Below, piece after piece: positions 1 through 7,528 of a stretch of 17,532 nt of DNA (positions are counted from its first letter, which is position 1; each line of letters opens with the position of its first letter). The stretch covers positions 1 through 17,532 of the forward strand of contig JAGTVD010000298.1 in the NCBI GenBank assembly GCA_018224505.1, in the 5' to 3' direction. Source of the DNA: Desulfatitalea sp. Its GTDB lineage: Bacteria > Desulfobacterota > Desulfobacteria > Desulfobacterales > Desulfosarcinaceae. The notes beneath the pieces are model-generated. The model was not told where the DNA came from. It saw only the letters and a list, made by a program, of their open reading frames with translations, and did not search any database. The position numbers and the translations under genes were made by a program.

Positions 1-1
1 G

Positions 2-1930
2 ACCGGCTGTGACGGGCCACCGGATGCCATCGTGCTGGGCAGTACGACCGGCGGCATATTTACGACTGAAACCCTGTTGGCTGCTGATTGCAAGGATCCG
101 GCAGCCTACCGAAACCACGCACTGACCACGGTGGCGGAGGAGCTGGCAGGCCGCTGCGGGTGCACCGGTCCGGTGATCACCGTCTCCACCGCCTGTTCCT
201 CCGGGGCAGTGGCCATCAAGGTGGCCATGGAGATGTTACGCTCCGGCCTGGCCCGCAAGGTTCTCGCCGGAGGCGCCGACTCACTCTGCCGTCTGACCTA
301 CTTCGGGTTCAAATCTTTGCAGCTGATCGATCCGGCGGGTGCACGGCCCCTTGATCTGGAGCGGCGCGGCATGTCGGTGGCCGAAGGCGCGGCGATGTTG
401 CTGCTGGCCCACGATACGACCGCCGCCGATGGATTGCGGGTTCTTGGGGCGGGGCTTTCCTGCGACGCCCATCATGCCACCGCACCTCACCCTGACGGTG
501 CGGGCGCCCTGGCCGCCATGGGAGCCGCCATGGCCGATGCCCGGCTGGCGCCCGGCGCCATCGACTATATCAACCTGCACGGCACCGGCACGCCGGACAA
601 CGATCTGGCCGAAGGACGCGCCATTCGGGCCCTGTTCGGCGAGGATCGACCACCGTTGTCTTCCATCAAGGGTACCACCGGGCATCCGCTGGCCGCCGCC
701 GGCGCCATCGAAGCGGTGGTTTCGGCTCTTTGCATCCGCCACGGCCTGCTGCCGGCCAACGTCGGGTATCGTACCTTTGATGCCGAACTGGGACTTGAAC
801 CGGTCGCCAAACCCACACCGGCTCCTCTGGCCACCGTCATGTCCAACTCCTTCGGTTTCGGCGGCAACAACGCCACCTTGATCGTTGGAACCGGGCACCG
901 GACCACCGCCGGCGACAGTTGCATGACTGCGCCGCCTTTAGTAGCGGAAGGCTTTGCCTGCATCACCGGCGCCGGGCGCGTTGCCGGTACCCGGGAACGT
1001 TTTTTCGCGGGCGAATCCTGTGCGGGTTGTCTGGACGAAGGCCCCCTGGCAGAGGGATTGCCGCCGCGCACCATTCGGCGATTCAAGCGGTTGCCCCGGA
1101 TGGCCCTGGCCCTGGCGGTCAATGCCTGTGAGGGGGTCGCGGCCGATCGGATGCCGGGAGCCGTCAGTCTGGGTACCGCCTGGGGGGCACTGACCGAAAC
1201 CCACGATTTCCTCCGGCGCCTGGCCGAAACCGGGGGGCAATTTCCATCCCCCACTGATTTTGTCGGCTCGGTGCACAATGCCCCGGCCGGTCAGATCGCC
1301 ATGCATTTGGGGATCAGGGGGGCCAACGTAACCACGTCGGGGGGTGACGCTTCCTTCGAACAGGCGCTGCTGGTGGCCGGTTTGCTGGCACAGCGGCCTG
1401 GGACATCCATTCTGGTGACCAGTGCGGATGAATACCATCCGGTGCTTTCCCGTTTGTTCGATCCTTCCGTTCGCGCCGATGCCATGGCCGACGGCGGCGG
1501 CGCCCTGCTTTTGCGGCGCAGTGCCAGTGGGCAGGGGCCGGTGATCCAAATGCTCGATTACCGGTCCGGCGGCTGCCCCGATGGGCTCGCGGGCCTGGTT
1601 TCCCGCCTGGGCGGGGCAGATGCCGTCAATCGCGAATATGGGGTGATACTGGCCGGCCTGCCGGCCGGTTCGCGTGATCAGGCTGAGGCCCGGTTGGCGG
1701 CTTTCGTGTCCGCAAGCCGTTTTGGCGGCCCGGTGGTGGACTATCGCCGGTTGACAGGGGAGTTCGGCAGCGCTTCGGCCGTCGCTGCTGTCATGGGGGT
1801 CGCCATGGCGCGTCAGGGGGTGGTGCCGGGTCCCCTGGCCGGTGGCACACCATTGTTGCTTCAGGGTAAATCCCTGCTGCTGCTGGGGCTGGGGACTGCC
1901 GTGACTGCCGTAAGGATAGCGGCCCCATGA
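2..1930 (+). CDS. Ketoacyl synthase fused to a Cys-less KS-like (chain-length-factor-type) domain, 5' partial
   Basis: The reading frame is open from the first bases of the window, so the start lies upstream; by comparison with FabF about 100 residues are missing. The first domain (to about nt 900) is a decarboxylating beta-ketoacyl-ACP synthase: active-site Cys in TACSSG (nt 194-196), His in HGTGT (nt 578-580), the KxxxxGH Lys/His (His at nt 683-685) and the C-terminal SNSFGFGGNN glycine motif. The second domain (about nt 920-1925) has the SVHNAPAGQ motif typical of the 'ketoacyl-synt_2' family found with aryl-polyene-type synthases; at the nucleophile position it reads TTSGGDASF, with no Cys. 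It is therefore probably a chain-length-factor-like partner. The role inferred is ACP-dependent chain elongation in the cytosol. Its stop overlaps the next start (ATGA), which indicates translational coupling. KS identity is firm; the role of the second domain is inferred. Confidence 0.9.
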   Translation, partial: TGCDGPPDAIVLGSTTGGIFTTETLLAADCKDPAAYRNHALTTVAEELAGRCGCTGPVITVSTACSSGAVAIKVAMEMLRSGLARKVLAGGADSLCRLTYFGFKSLQLIDPAGARPLDLERRGMSVAEGAAMLLLAHDTTAADGLRVLGAGLSCDAHHATAPHPDGAGALAAMGAAMADARLAPGAIDYINLHGTGTPDNDLAEGRAIRALFGEDRPPLSSIKGTTGHPLAAAGAIEAVVSALCIRHGLLPANVGYRTFDAELGLEPVAKPTPAPLATVMSNSFGFGGNNATLIVGTGHRTTAGDSCMTAPPLVAEGFACITGAGRVAGTRERFFAGESCAGCLDEGPLAEGLPPRTIRRFKRLPRMALALAVNACEGVAADRMPGAVSLGTAWGALTETHDFLRRLAETGGQFPSPTDFVGSVHNAPAGQIAMHLGIRGANVTTSGGDASFEQALLVAGLLAQRPGTSILVTSADEYHPVLSRLFDPSVRADAMADGGGALLLRRSASGQGPVIQMLDYRSGGCPDGLAGLVSRLGGADAVNREYGVILAGLPAGSRDQAEARLAAFVSASRFGGPVVDYRRLTGEFGSASAVAAVMGVAMARQGVVPGPLAGGTPLLLQGKSLLLLGLGTAVTAVRIAAP

Positions 1931-3279
1931 AGGTCCTGCTGCTATCGGCCAACACTGTCCGGGAACCCTACCCGGTCTATCCGCTGGGACTGGACTACGT
2001 GGCTGGCGCCATTGCCGCCGACCATGCCGTGCAGGTGCTGGACATGAACCAACTGCCTGCCGGCATGGATCTGGAAACGGTCATCAGCGCCTTCGATCCT
2101 GAAATCGTGGGCATCTCCCTGCGCAACATCGACAATACCGACATTACCGATCCCAAGGGATTCATTCCGGCTTACCGCAGCCTGGTGGATCGGGTGCGAC
2201 GTGCCTGCGGCGCGCCCATCGTGCTGGGCGGCAGTGGGTTTACCATTTTTCCCCATGAAATCATGGCGGCGCTCGAGGCGGACTACGGCATTGCCGGTGA
2301 GGGTGAGCGGTTGGCGCTGCTGCTCAAAGCCCTTGACCGCGGCGACGATCCGTTGACCATTCCGGGTGTGATCGGCCGCAACGAAGGCGGCCAACCCTTC
2401 CCCGCACCCTTTGTCGGCCCGGTGGCGCGGCGGTTCGATCCAGGTGCGACATATCTCGATTTTTACTTGCGCAACGGCGGCATGCTCAACCTGCAAACCA
2501 AACGGGGCTGCCCCTTTCGATGCATCTATTGCACATATCCGCGTATCGAGGGGCGGCAGATGCGCTGTGAAGCGCCCGAGCAGATCGCTCGTATTGCCTT
2601 GGGCCTACAGGAGGCCGGGGCCCAATACATTTTTCTAACGGACTCGGCCTTCAATGCCGATATTTCCCACAGCCTGGCTGTGGCTAGAGCCTTGCGCGGC
2701 GCCGGTGTCGCCATTCCCTGGGGCGGTTTTTTCGCGCCCACGGCGCTGCCCGAGGGCTATTTCGAGACCCTGGCCGCATGCGGGTTGCGCCATGTGGAAT
2801 TCGGCACCGAAGCCTTTTGTGATCCGGTGCTGACTGCCTATGGTAAACCGTTTCAAACCCGGCACGTGGTTCGGGCCCACGAAGCCGCAGTGGCGGCCGG
2901 GCTGCATGTGGCCCATTATTTTTTATTCGGCGGTCCGGGCGAGACGGAGCGGACGTTGATCCAATCTCTGGAACGGATTGACAAACTCCAAAAATGCGTT
3001 CTATTTCTTTTTGCCGGCATGCGCATTTATCCCCATACCGAATTGTACCGCCTGGCCTTGCAGCAGGGGCAACTCGATGAGGGGCAGTGTATACTGGCGC
3101 CGGTGTTCTATCGCCCACCCGGTCTGGATATAACCCAGGCGATCGAGAAGGTGACCGATCATGCCCGGGCGCGGGATAACTGGGTCGTGGGTGCCGGCGG
3201 TGAAACGGTGGTTAAAATCATGGCCCGGATGTATCGCAGGGGATTCTCGGGGCCGTTGTGGGAATATTTAATTCGGTAG
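1927..3279 (+). CDS. Cobalamin-binding-domain radical SAM enzyme (class B-like)
   Basis: This is a 450-residue protein. The N-terminal half (about residues 1-165) looks like a B12-binding Rossmann domain: a MKVLLLSANT strand, the PLGLDYVAGAI helix, VGISLRN, and the LGGSGFTIFPHE loop followed by GIAGEGE. The radical SAM core starts near residue 185 and carries CxxxCxxC at Cys195, Cys199 and Cys202 (RGCPFRCIYC), which should bind the [4Fe-4S] cluster and S-adenosylmethionine. Known members of this architecture methylate unactivated carbons (HpnP), form rings (BchE) or rearrange lipids. The ATG lies inside the upstream synthase stop (ATGA), so the two are probably co-translated. A role on an ACP-bound or lipid-bound acyl chain is inferred from context only; the reaction cannot be read from the sequence. 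Family assignment is strong. Confidence 0.9.
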   Translation: MKVLLLSANTVREPYPVYPLGLDYVAGAIAADHAVQVLDMNQLPAGMDLETVISAFDPEIVGISLRNIDNTDITDPKGFIPAYRSLVDRVRRACGAPIVLGGSGFTIFPHEIMAALEADYGIAGEGERLALLLKALDRGDDPLTIPGVIGRNEGGQPFPAPFVGPVARRFDPGATYLDFYLRNGGMLNLQTKRGCPFRCIYCTYPRIEGRQMRCEAPEQIARIALGLQEAGAQYIFLTDSAFNADISHSLAVARALRGAGVAIPWGGFFAPTALPEGYFETLAACGLRHVEFGTEAFCDPVLTAYGKPFQTRHVVRAHEAAVAAGLHVAHYFLFGGPGETERTLIQSLERIDKLQKCVLFLFAGMRIYPHTELYRLALQQGQLDEGQCILAPVFYRPPGLDITQAIEKVTDHARARDNWVVGAGGETVVKIMARMYRRGFSGPLWEYLIR

Positions 3280-3306
3280 CGAACGGGATATACCAAAAAA
3301 ACAGCC

Positions 3307-3693
3307 ATGTGGTATAATTTAACGATTCGAACGCCTTATGATGCGCAAAGCTTGGCGGCAGATGTGCACGTGCCCCCGTCGTCTCCCTGGTTCAATGGCC
3401 ATTTTCCAGGCAATCCGATCCTGCCGGGCGTCGCGCAACTGGGCATGGTTTTTGATGTGATCCGCCACGCCTTCGACGATTCGGTGCGGGTGGTGGAGGT
3501 GAGCCGGGTTCGATTCAAACAGATGATTCTGCCGGACGACCACCTGGTTGTGACGGCCGAGGCGCGCCCGGGGCGGGACGGTGTTTTTGCCTTCCGCATC
3601 ATCAAGGGTGAAGCACTGGTTTGCAGCGGCACGATGGCCGTGGCAGCAGCCGCTGCCACGGGTCTAAAAGAGAATGTCAAAGGAGAACAATAG
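3307..3693 (+). CDS. FabA/FabZ-like hot-dog protein lacking the catalytic Glu
   Basis: A 128-residue single hot-dog fold of the 3-hydroxyacyl-ACP dehydratase family. The signature GHFPGNPILPGVAQL (residues 31-45) contains the expected catalytic His32 and the PGV turn. In FabZ the acidic partner sits four residues after the Val of PGV; here that position is Gly46, in the context VAQLGM. ApeI-type dehydratases of aryl polyene pathways share the PILPGVxQL pattern but, as I recall, carry Asp there. The protein may therefore be a weak or altered dehydratase, or a structural or substrate-binding partner. No strong Shine-Dalgarno precedes the ATG. It follows the radical SAM gene by 27 bp and precedes the ACP gene by 2 bp, consistent with action on ACP-bound intermediates. 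Fold is certain, activity uncertain. Confidence 0.85.
   Translation: MWYNLTIRTPYDAQSLAADVHVPPSSPWFNGHFPGNPILPGVAQLGMVFDVIRHAFDDSVRVVEVSRVRFKQMILPDDHLVVTAEARPGRDGVFAFRIIKGEALVCSGTMAVAAAAATGLKENVKGEQ
3681..3685 (+). promoter_or_regulatory. Shine-Dalgarno setting the ACP start
   Basis: AGGAG lies 10 nt before the ATG at 3696 and overlaps the last codons of the preceding gene. It supports the short, canonical ACP reading over an N-terminally extended one. Confidence 0.7.
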
Positions 3694-3695
3694 GT

Positions 3696-3965
3696 ATGGC
3701 GGTGGAAACGGATCTGGACCAGATGATATTGAGCATCGCGCAAATCATGATCGACGAACTGAAGTTGGAAGATGTGACCGCGGAAACCTTCGATCCTGAT
3801 ATCGACTTGGTGGATGAGGTGGGCATCGACAGCATGGATCTGGCCACAATTGCGTTGGTGTTGCGGGATAAATATGCGGTGCGCATTGACGAGGACGATT
3901 ACCCCAAACTGACCACTTTGCGGCCGATATCGGATTATATCCATCGAAAATTATCGGCATCATAG
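3696..3965 (+). CDS. Acyl carrier protein
   Basis: An 89-residue acidic protein with the phosphopantetheine attachment motif GIDSMDLATIAL; Ser46 would carry the prosthetic arm. Size and helical pattern (acidic helix 2 after the DSM, a C-terminal LRPISDYIHRKL helix) fit a free-standing type II ACP. The start at 3696 is chosen because AGGAG at 3681-3685 lies 10 nt upstream; an in-frame start further upstream would run through the preceding gene and add a non-ACP-like tail. The gene lies between the hot-dog protein and the tandem radical SAM genes, so it is likely the dedicated carrier for this pathway, separate from the housekeeping fatty-acid ACP. The 129 bp to the next assigned start contains no other gene. 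Confidence 0.93.
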   Translation: MAVETDLDQMILSIAQIMIDELKLEDVTAETFDPDIDLVDEVGIDSMDLATIALVLRDKYAVRIDEDDYPKLTTLRPISDYIHRKLSAS

Positions 3966-4083
3966 AAAGTCTTCGATGAGAGCGCCAGTGCAATGTGCTG
4001 CACAGCGGATGTTTCGTATGACGATCGTATGGGGTCGGCAGAGCGGAAGGCGATCGAACTGCAGGTCATCAACAAAGCCTGCC

Positions 4084-4089
4084 AAGGAG
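4084..4089 (+). promoter_or_regulatory. Shine-Dalgarno setting a GTG start
   Basis: AAGGAG is followed after 5 nt (TAACG) by an in-frame GTG at 4095. It decides the start of the first tandem radical SAM gene against the in-frame ATGs at 3993 and 4029, which have no comparable site. Confidence 0.65.
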
Positions 4090-4094
4090 TAACG

Positions 4095-5192
4095 GTGGAA
4101 AGCAGCAATTCAGAACCAGCGCTGGAAATGGGGAGCGACACCGGCAGGGAGTGGAAATTTTCCGAGCTGATTGCCGATCCCGGTGTGCGCGACCGATGGG
4201 AGAAGGTACGCCGCTATTTTTTTCTGCGCGAATCAACCTATGACATGACCCATCGCTGCAACATCCGCTGTGACGGCTGCTATTACTACGAGGGCGATAA
4301 GCAGCATGCCGAGGAGGTGGGCGATCCCGAGGCGTGGCGGGCATTGATGCAAGCCGAAAAGGCCCGGGGGATCACTTATGTGGTGTTGGCCGGGGCCGAA
4401 CCTTCCCTGGTCCCCGAGCTGCTGCACGTGTGTCATGCAGAGATGCCACTAGGCGCGATCGCCACCAATGGTTTGCGGAAGATTCCAGCGGGCGTTGGAT
4501 ACAAAATTCATATCTCCGTCTGGGGCAATGACCAGAGCAGCTTGCGTGTACGCAATGCCAAAAATATGCTCGCGCGGCAGATCGAAAACTACAGCGGTGA
4601 TCCCCGTGCGGTTTTTGTCTACACTTTCACCCCCCAGAATATCGGTGAAGTCGAGCAAGTTACGCAACTGCTGGAACAGCACGGGTGCCGGATTACCTTC
4701 AACATTTTTTCGGCACCGGTGGGATACACCGGTGAGCTGCGCCACACCCCTTTATCGTTGCGCCAGACACGGCGCGCCATGCTCACGTTGCTCGAGCGAT
4801 ACCCCGACACCGTGCTCTTTTCGCCTTACAGCGCCGTGGCCCACACCCATCACCTCGGGCTGCATGACCTGTATGGCTGCTCTTATCCGCGCCGCAATCC
4901 ATCCACCGACATCGGTTTGGGACGCTCATTTCGCCAGTACCGCACCGACTTGCATTGGGACCGTGCCGCGGCCTGTTGCGTACCCGACACCGATTGCGCC
5001 GATTGCCGCCACTACGCGGCCGGCAGCGCCGTGGTGACGGCACGCCTCTTCCGCCACGCCACCGATCCGGACACCTTCAACGCCTGGTTGGACTATGTCG
5101 ATACCTATCTGGCGGTGTGGGTCACCGGCTACGCCAAGGGACCCAACCTTTGCAAGGTTCCCGTGCCACCGCCCGGGTTTGATCTGTTCTGA
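4095..5192 (+). CDS. Radical SAM enzyme with C-terminal Cys cluster (tandem paralogue 1)
   Basis: A 365-residue protein from the GTG at 4095. The radical SAM motif is CNIRCDGC (Cys55, Cys59, Cys62). The SAM-binding GGEP loop reads GAEP (residues 100-103), one Gly replaced by Ala. The C-terminal half has five further Cys (262, 294, 295, 301, 304), four of them in a CC-x5-C-x2-C array, which suggests an additional iron-sulfur cluster in the manner of SPASM/twitch enzymes. It is clearly paralogous to the next gene: shared blocks include ATNGL, IS[VL]WG, SGDP/AGDP and YT[FI]TP. Substrate is unknown; the position after an ACP and before two ketoacyl synthases suggests chemistry on a growing or finished acyl chain. 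An alternative ATG at 3993 would add 34 residues that have no counterpart in the paralogue. Confidence 0.85.
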   Translation: MESSNSEPALEMGSDTGREWKFSELIADPGVRDRWEKVRRYFFLRESTYDMTHRCNIRCDGCYYYEGDKQHAEEVGDPEAWRALMQAEKARGITYVVLAGAEPSLVPELLHVCHAEMPLGAIATNGLRKIPAGVGYKIHISVWGNDQSSLRVRNAKNMLARQIENYSGDPRAVFVYTFTPQNIGEVEQVTQLLEQHGCRITFNIFSAPVGYTGELRHTPLSLRQTRRAMLTLLERYPDTVLFSPYSAVAHTHHLGLHDLYGCSYPRRNPSTDIGLGRSFRQYRTDLHWDRAAACCVPDTDCADCRHYAAGSAVVTARLFRHATDPDTFNAWLDYVDTYLAVWVTGYAKGPNLCKVPVPPPGFDLF

Positions 5193-5220
5193 GTCCAAGA
5201 TGTGACCGGATCCGATATAT

Positions 5221-5226
5221 GAGGAG
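5221..5226 (+). promoter_or_regulatory. Shine-Dalgarno setting an ATG start
   Basis: GAGGAG lies 7 nt before the ATG at 5234. An earlier in-frame ATG at 5219 overlaps this site, so 5234 is the preferred start. Confidence 0.65.
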
Positions 5227-5233
5227 TACCACG

Positions 5234-6232
5234 ATGAAGACCGTCAGTTCGCTGCTGGATGACCACTGGTATGAACGCTACAAGAAGATCTCCAAGCTCA
5301 ACATCCGCAGCTCCATTTACGACGTCACCAACCGTTGCAACCTGCGTTGCAAAGGCTGTTTTTTCTTCTCGTCCGGCGAGCACGAGGCCGCGCCCGAGCA
5401 GATGGACATCCGGCATTGGGACACCTTCGTCGACAAGGAGATGGCCCGGGGGGTCAACCTGGCCATCCTGATCGGCGGCGAACCCACCCTGTGTCTGGAC
5501 CGGGTGGAGGCGTTCTATAAACGGCTGCCCACCTTTTGCGCCACCAATGGTTTGATCAAGGTGCCCCGGGACCGCTTTCCGGACATGATGATCGGCATTT
5601 CTTTATGGGGCGACGAGGAGGCGGAACGGGTGCTGCGGGGCAAGGATACATTTGCCATTTCCAGTGGTCACTACGCCGGCGATCCCCATGTCTACTACCT
5701 GTACACCATCACCCCCCGGCAGATCGGGCAGACCGAGCGGGTCATCCGCAAAATCCGCGACGTGGGATTGAAGGTGCACATGCAGTTGCTCTCCAATGAC
5801 GAAGGGGTGGACGGCTTTTCCTGGCAGCCCGAAGAGTTGATCGCCATCCGGGCCGAGATGGACGCCATGCTGGACGCCTATCCCGGCACGGTCATCTCGT
5901 CCAAGTACTACCACGAGATCATCACCACCGGAAAAATGCTGGGCCGGCCGTTCGGCTGGATGGAGTGCCCTTCGGTAACCCAGCCCCTGGACCACCGCAA
6001 CCCCGCGCCCCGACGGTTGGCCAACTTCATCCGCTGGGCCTCGGACTTGCAGACCATGCACCGCTGCTGCACCTCCGAGACCCGGGACTGCACCACCTGC
6101 AAGGATGGCGCGGCCCATATGAGCTGGGTGATGGTCAACAAGCGCGCCCACATGCGCACGACCCGGGATTTGCACAATTGGATCGAGGTGTATGAAATGT
6201 TCGCCAAGCTTTACCAGTTCCTGCCCTGGTAG
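5234..6232 (+). CDS. Radical SAM enzyme with C-terminal Cys cluster (tandem paralogue 2)
   Basis: A 332-residue protein. The radical SAM motif is CNLRCKGC (Cys35, Cys39, Cys42), starting close to the N-terminus, with an intact GGEP loop at residues 81-84. C-terminal Cys245, 278, 279, 286 and 289 form a CC-x6-C-x2-C array matching that of the preceding gene. The two genes are tandem paralogues separated by 41 bp and presumably arose by duplication; conserved blocks such as CATNGLIKVP, GISLWGD and YTITPRQIG align without large gaps. The paralogues may act as a heterodimer or on successive positions of one substrate; neither can be shown from sequence. I do not recognise a characterised family for the pair. 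The start rests on GAGGAG 7 nt upstream. Confidence 0.87.
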   Translation: MKTVSSLLDDHWYERYKKISKLNIRSSIYDVTNRCNLRCKGCFFFSSGEHEAAPEQMDIRHWDTFVDKEMARGVNLAILIGGEPTLCLDRVEAFYKRLPTFCATNGLIKVPRDRFPDMMIGISLWGDEEAERVLRGKDTFAISSGHYAGDPHVYYLYTITPRQIGQTERVIRKIRDVGLKVHMQLLSNDEGVDGFSWQPEELIAIRAEMDAMLDAYPGTVISSKYYHEIITTGKMLGRPFGWMECPSVTQPLDHRNPAPRRLANFIRWASDLQTMHRCCTSETRDCTTCKDGAAHMSWVMVNKRAHMRTTRDLHNWIEVYEMFAKLYQFLPW

Positions 6233-6277
6233 CGCCCTGGTGCTTGGTTTCCTAAAAAGTCGTTTTTCTGGAGTATC

Positions 6278-7528
6278 GTGGACCCCAAACGCGCGGTAAT
6301 CATCGGCTATGACGCGATTTCTCCCCTGGGCATCGACCTGGAGGCGCAGTGGGGTGCGGCCCTGGCCGGTCAAAGCGGGGTGGGTCCCTTGACCCGTTTC
6401 ACACCCGCCGCTGATTTCCCTGTGAAGATCGCCGGGCAGGTGCCCGACATCGACCATCTGCCCCATCCCTTTCTTAAGCCCCGGGAGCAAGCCCGCTGGC
6501 CATCGCCCATATTCAAATACGCCCTGCTCACCGTGGATCGCGCCCTGGCGCGCAGCGCCCTGGTGATCACCCCCCAACTGGCCCCCCGCGTGGCCATTAC
6601 CTACAGTTCGGCCGTGGGGGGGCTGGATGCAGTGCTCGACGCTGATCGTAAGTTGACGGCGCACGGTACACTACCGCTGCCGTGTGCCAATCCCAATGCC
6701 TGCATCAACATGGTGACCGGCAAGGTGTCCATGCACACCGGGGCCACCGGGCCCATCATGAGCACCATCACCGCTTGTGCCACCGGGGTTACCTCGATGA
6801 TCACGGGTGCCATGCTGCTGGCCCAGGACCAGGCCGATGTGGTGCTTTGCGGGGCGGTGGATTTCGCGTTGGTGGCGCCCATCGTGGCCGGGTTTGCCAC
6901 CATGAACGGCGCGTATACGCCCAAGGAGGGTCAGCCGGACGAGGATCCGGCCCATGCCAGCCGGCCGTTTTCCATCCACCGGCGGGGATTCGTGGTCTCC
7001 GAAGGCGCCGGATGCATCATTCTGGCCGGCGAGGCGTTCGCCCGGGCCCACGGGCTCGCCTATGACCTGGCCATCGGCGGATGGAGCATGACCTCGGATG
7101 CCCACCATTTCGTGGCGCCCCATTTAGATACTGTGCGCCGCTGCATCCAGGAGAGTATCGTTCGGGCCGGTCTCGCACCCGGTGATCTGGACGCCGTCAA
7201 TGCCCATGCCGCCGCCACCCGCGTGGGCGACAAGGTGGAGTATGATGCGTTAAAGGCGGTGTTCGGCAAGCGCCTGCCGCCGGTGACCGCCAACAAATCG
7301 CTGATCGGCCACGCCATGGGCGCTTCCAGCGCCATCGAGTCCATTTTTACCTTCCTGGGTATGCGGGACGGCTTGCTGCCGCCCACCATCAACTACCAGG
7401 CCGATCCGGATCTGCCCATCGATTGCGTGGCCGAGGGGCGCCGGAAAGTGAGCCAGACCCATGTGCTGAAAAATGCCTTCGGTTTCGGGGGTTGCAACGC
7501 ATGCATCGTTTTTGAGAGGATTAAATGA
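6278..7528 (+). CDS. FabF-type beta-ketoacyl-ACP synthase (tandem KS 1)
   Basis: A 416-residue KAS II-type condensing enzyme. Catalytic residues are visible: Cys167 (TACATG), His310, Lys340 and His345 (NKSLIGHAMGA), with the NAFGFGGCN motif near the C-terminus. The loop that normally reads HGTGT reads HAAAT here, although the catalytic His is kept. It opens with a GTG start; TGGAG lies 4 nt upstream. The ACP-dependent Claisen condensation is expected to run in the cytosol. Its stop overlaps the start of a second KS (ATGA), so the two are translationally coupled and may form a heterodimer, as in KS/CLF pairs. Here both partners keep Cys-His-His, so both may be active. Confidence 0.92.
   Translation: MDPKRAVIIGYDAISPLGIDLEAQWGAALAGQSGVGPLTRFTPAADFPVKIAGQVPDIDHLPHPFLKPREQARWPSPIFKYALLTVDRALARSALVITPQLAPRVAITYSSAVGGLDAVLDADRKLTAHGTLPLPCANPNACINMVTGKVSMHTGATGPIMSTITACATGVTSMITGAMLLAQDQADVVLCGAVDFALVAPIVAGFATMNGAYTPKEGQPDEDPAHASRPFSIHRRGFVVSEGAGCIILAGEAFARAHGLAYDLAIGGWSMTSDAHHFVAPHLDTVRRCIQESIVRAGLAPGDLDAVNAHAAATRVGDKVEYDALKAVFGKRLPPVTANKSLIGHAMGASSAIESIFTFLGMRDGLLPPTINYQADPDLPIDCVAEGRRKVSQTHVLKNAFGFGGCNACIVFERIK

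Noticed and set aside
3985..4005. Short inverted repeat GTGCA-N6-TGCAC before the first tandem radical SAM gene
   Set aside because: Five-base arms are too short to claim an operator, and no regulator gene is adjacent.
3993..4094. N-terminal extension of the first tandem radical SAM protein from ATG 3993
   Set aside because: No ribosome site precedes it, its paralogue has no such extension, and AAGGAG with GTG at 4095 gives a better start. It is not excluded.
5603..6664. 353-codon open frame on the - strand across the second radical SAM gene and the first KS
   Set aside because: It spans two well-supported + strand genes and their gap, has Gly/His-rich low-information sequence and no family motif.
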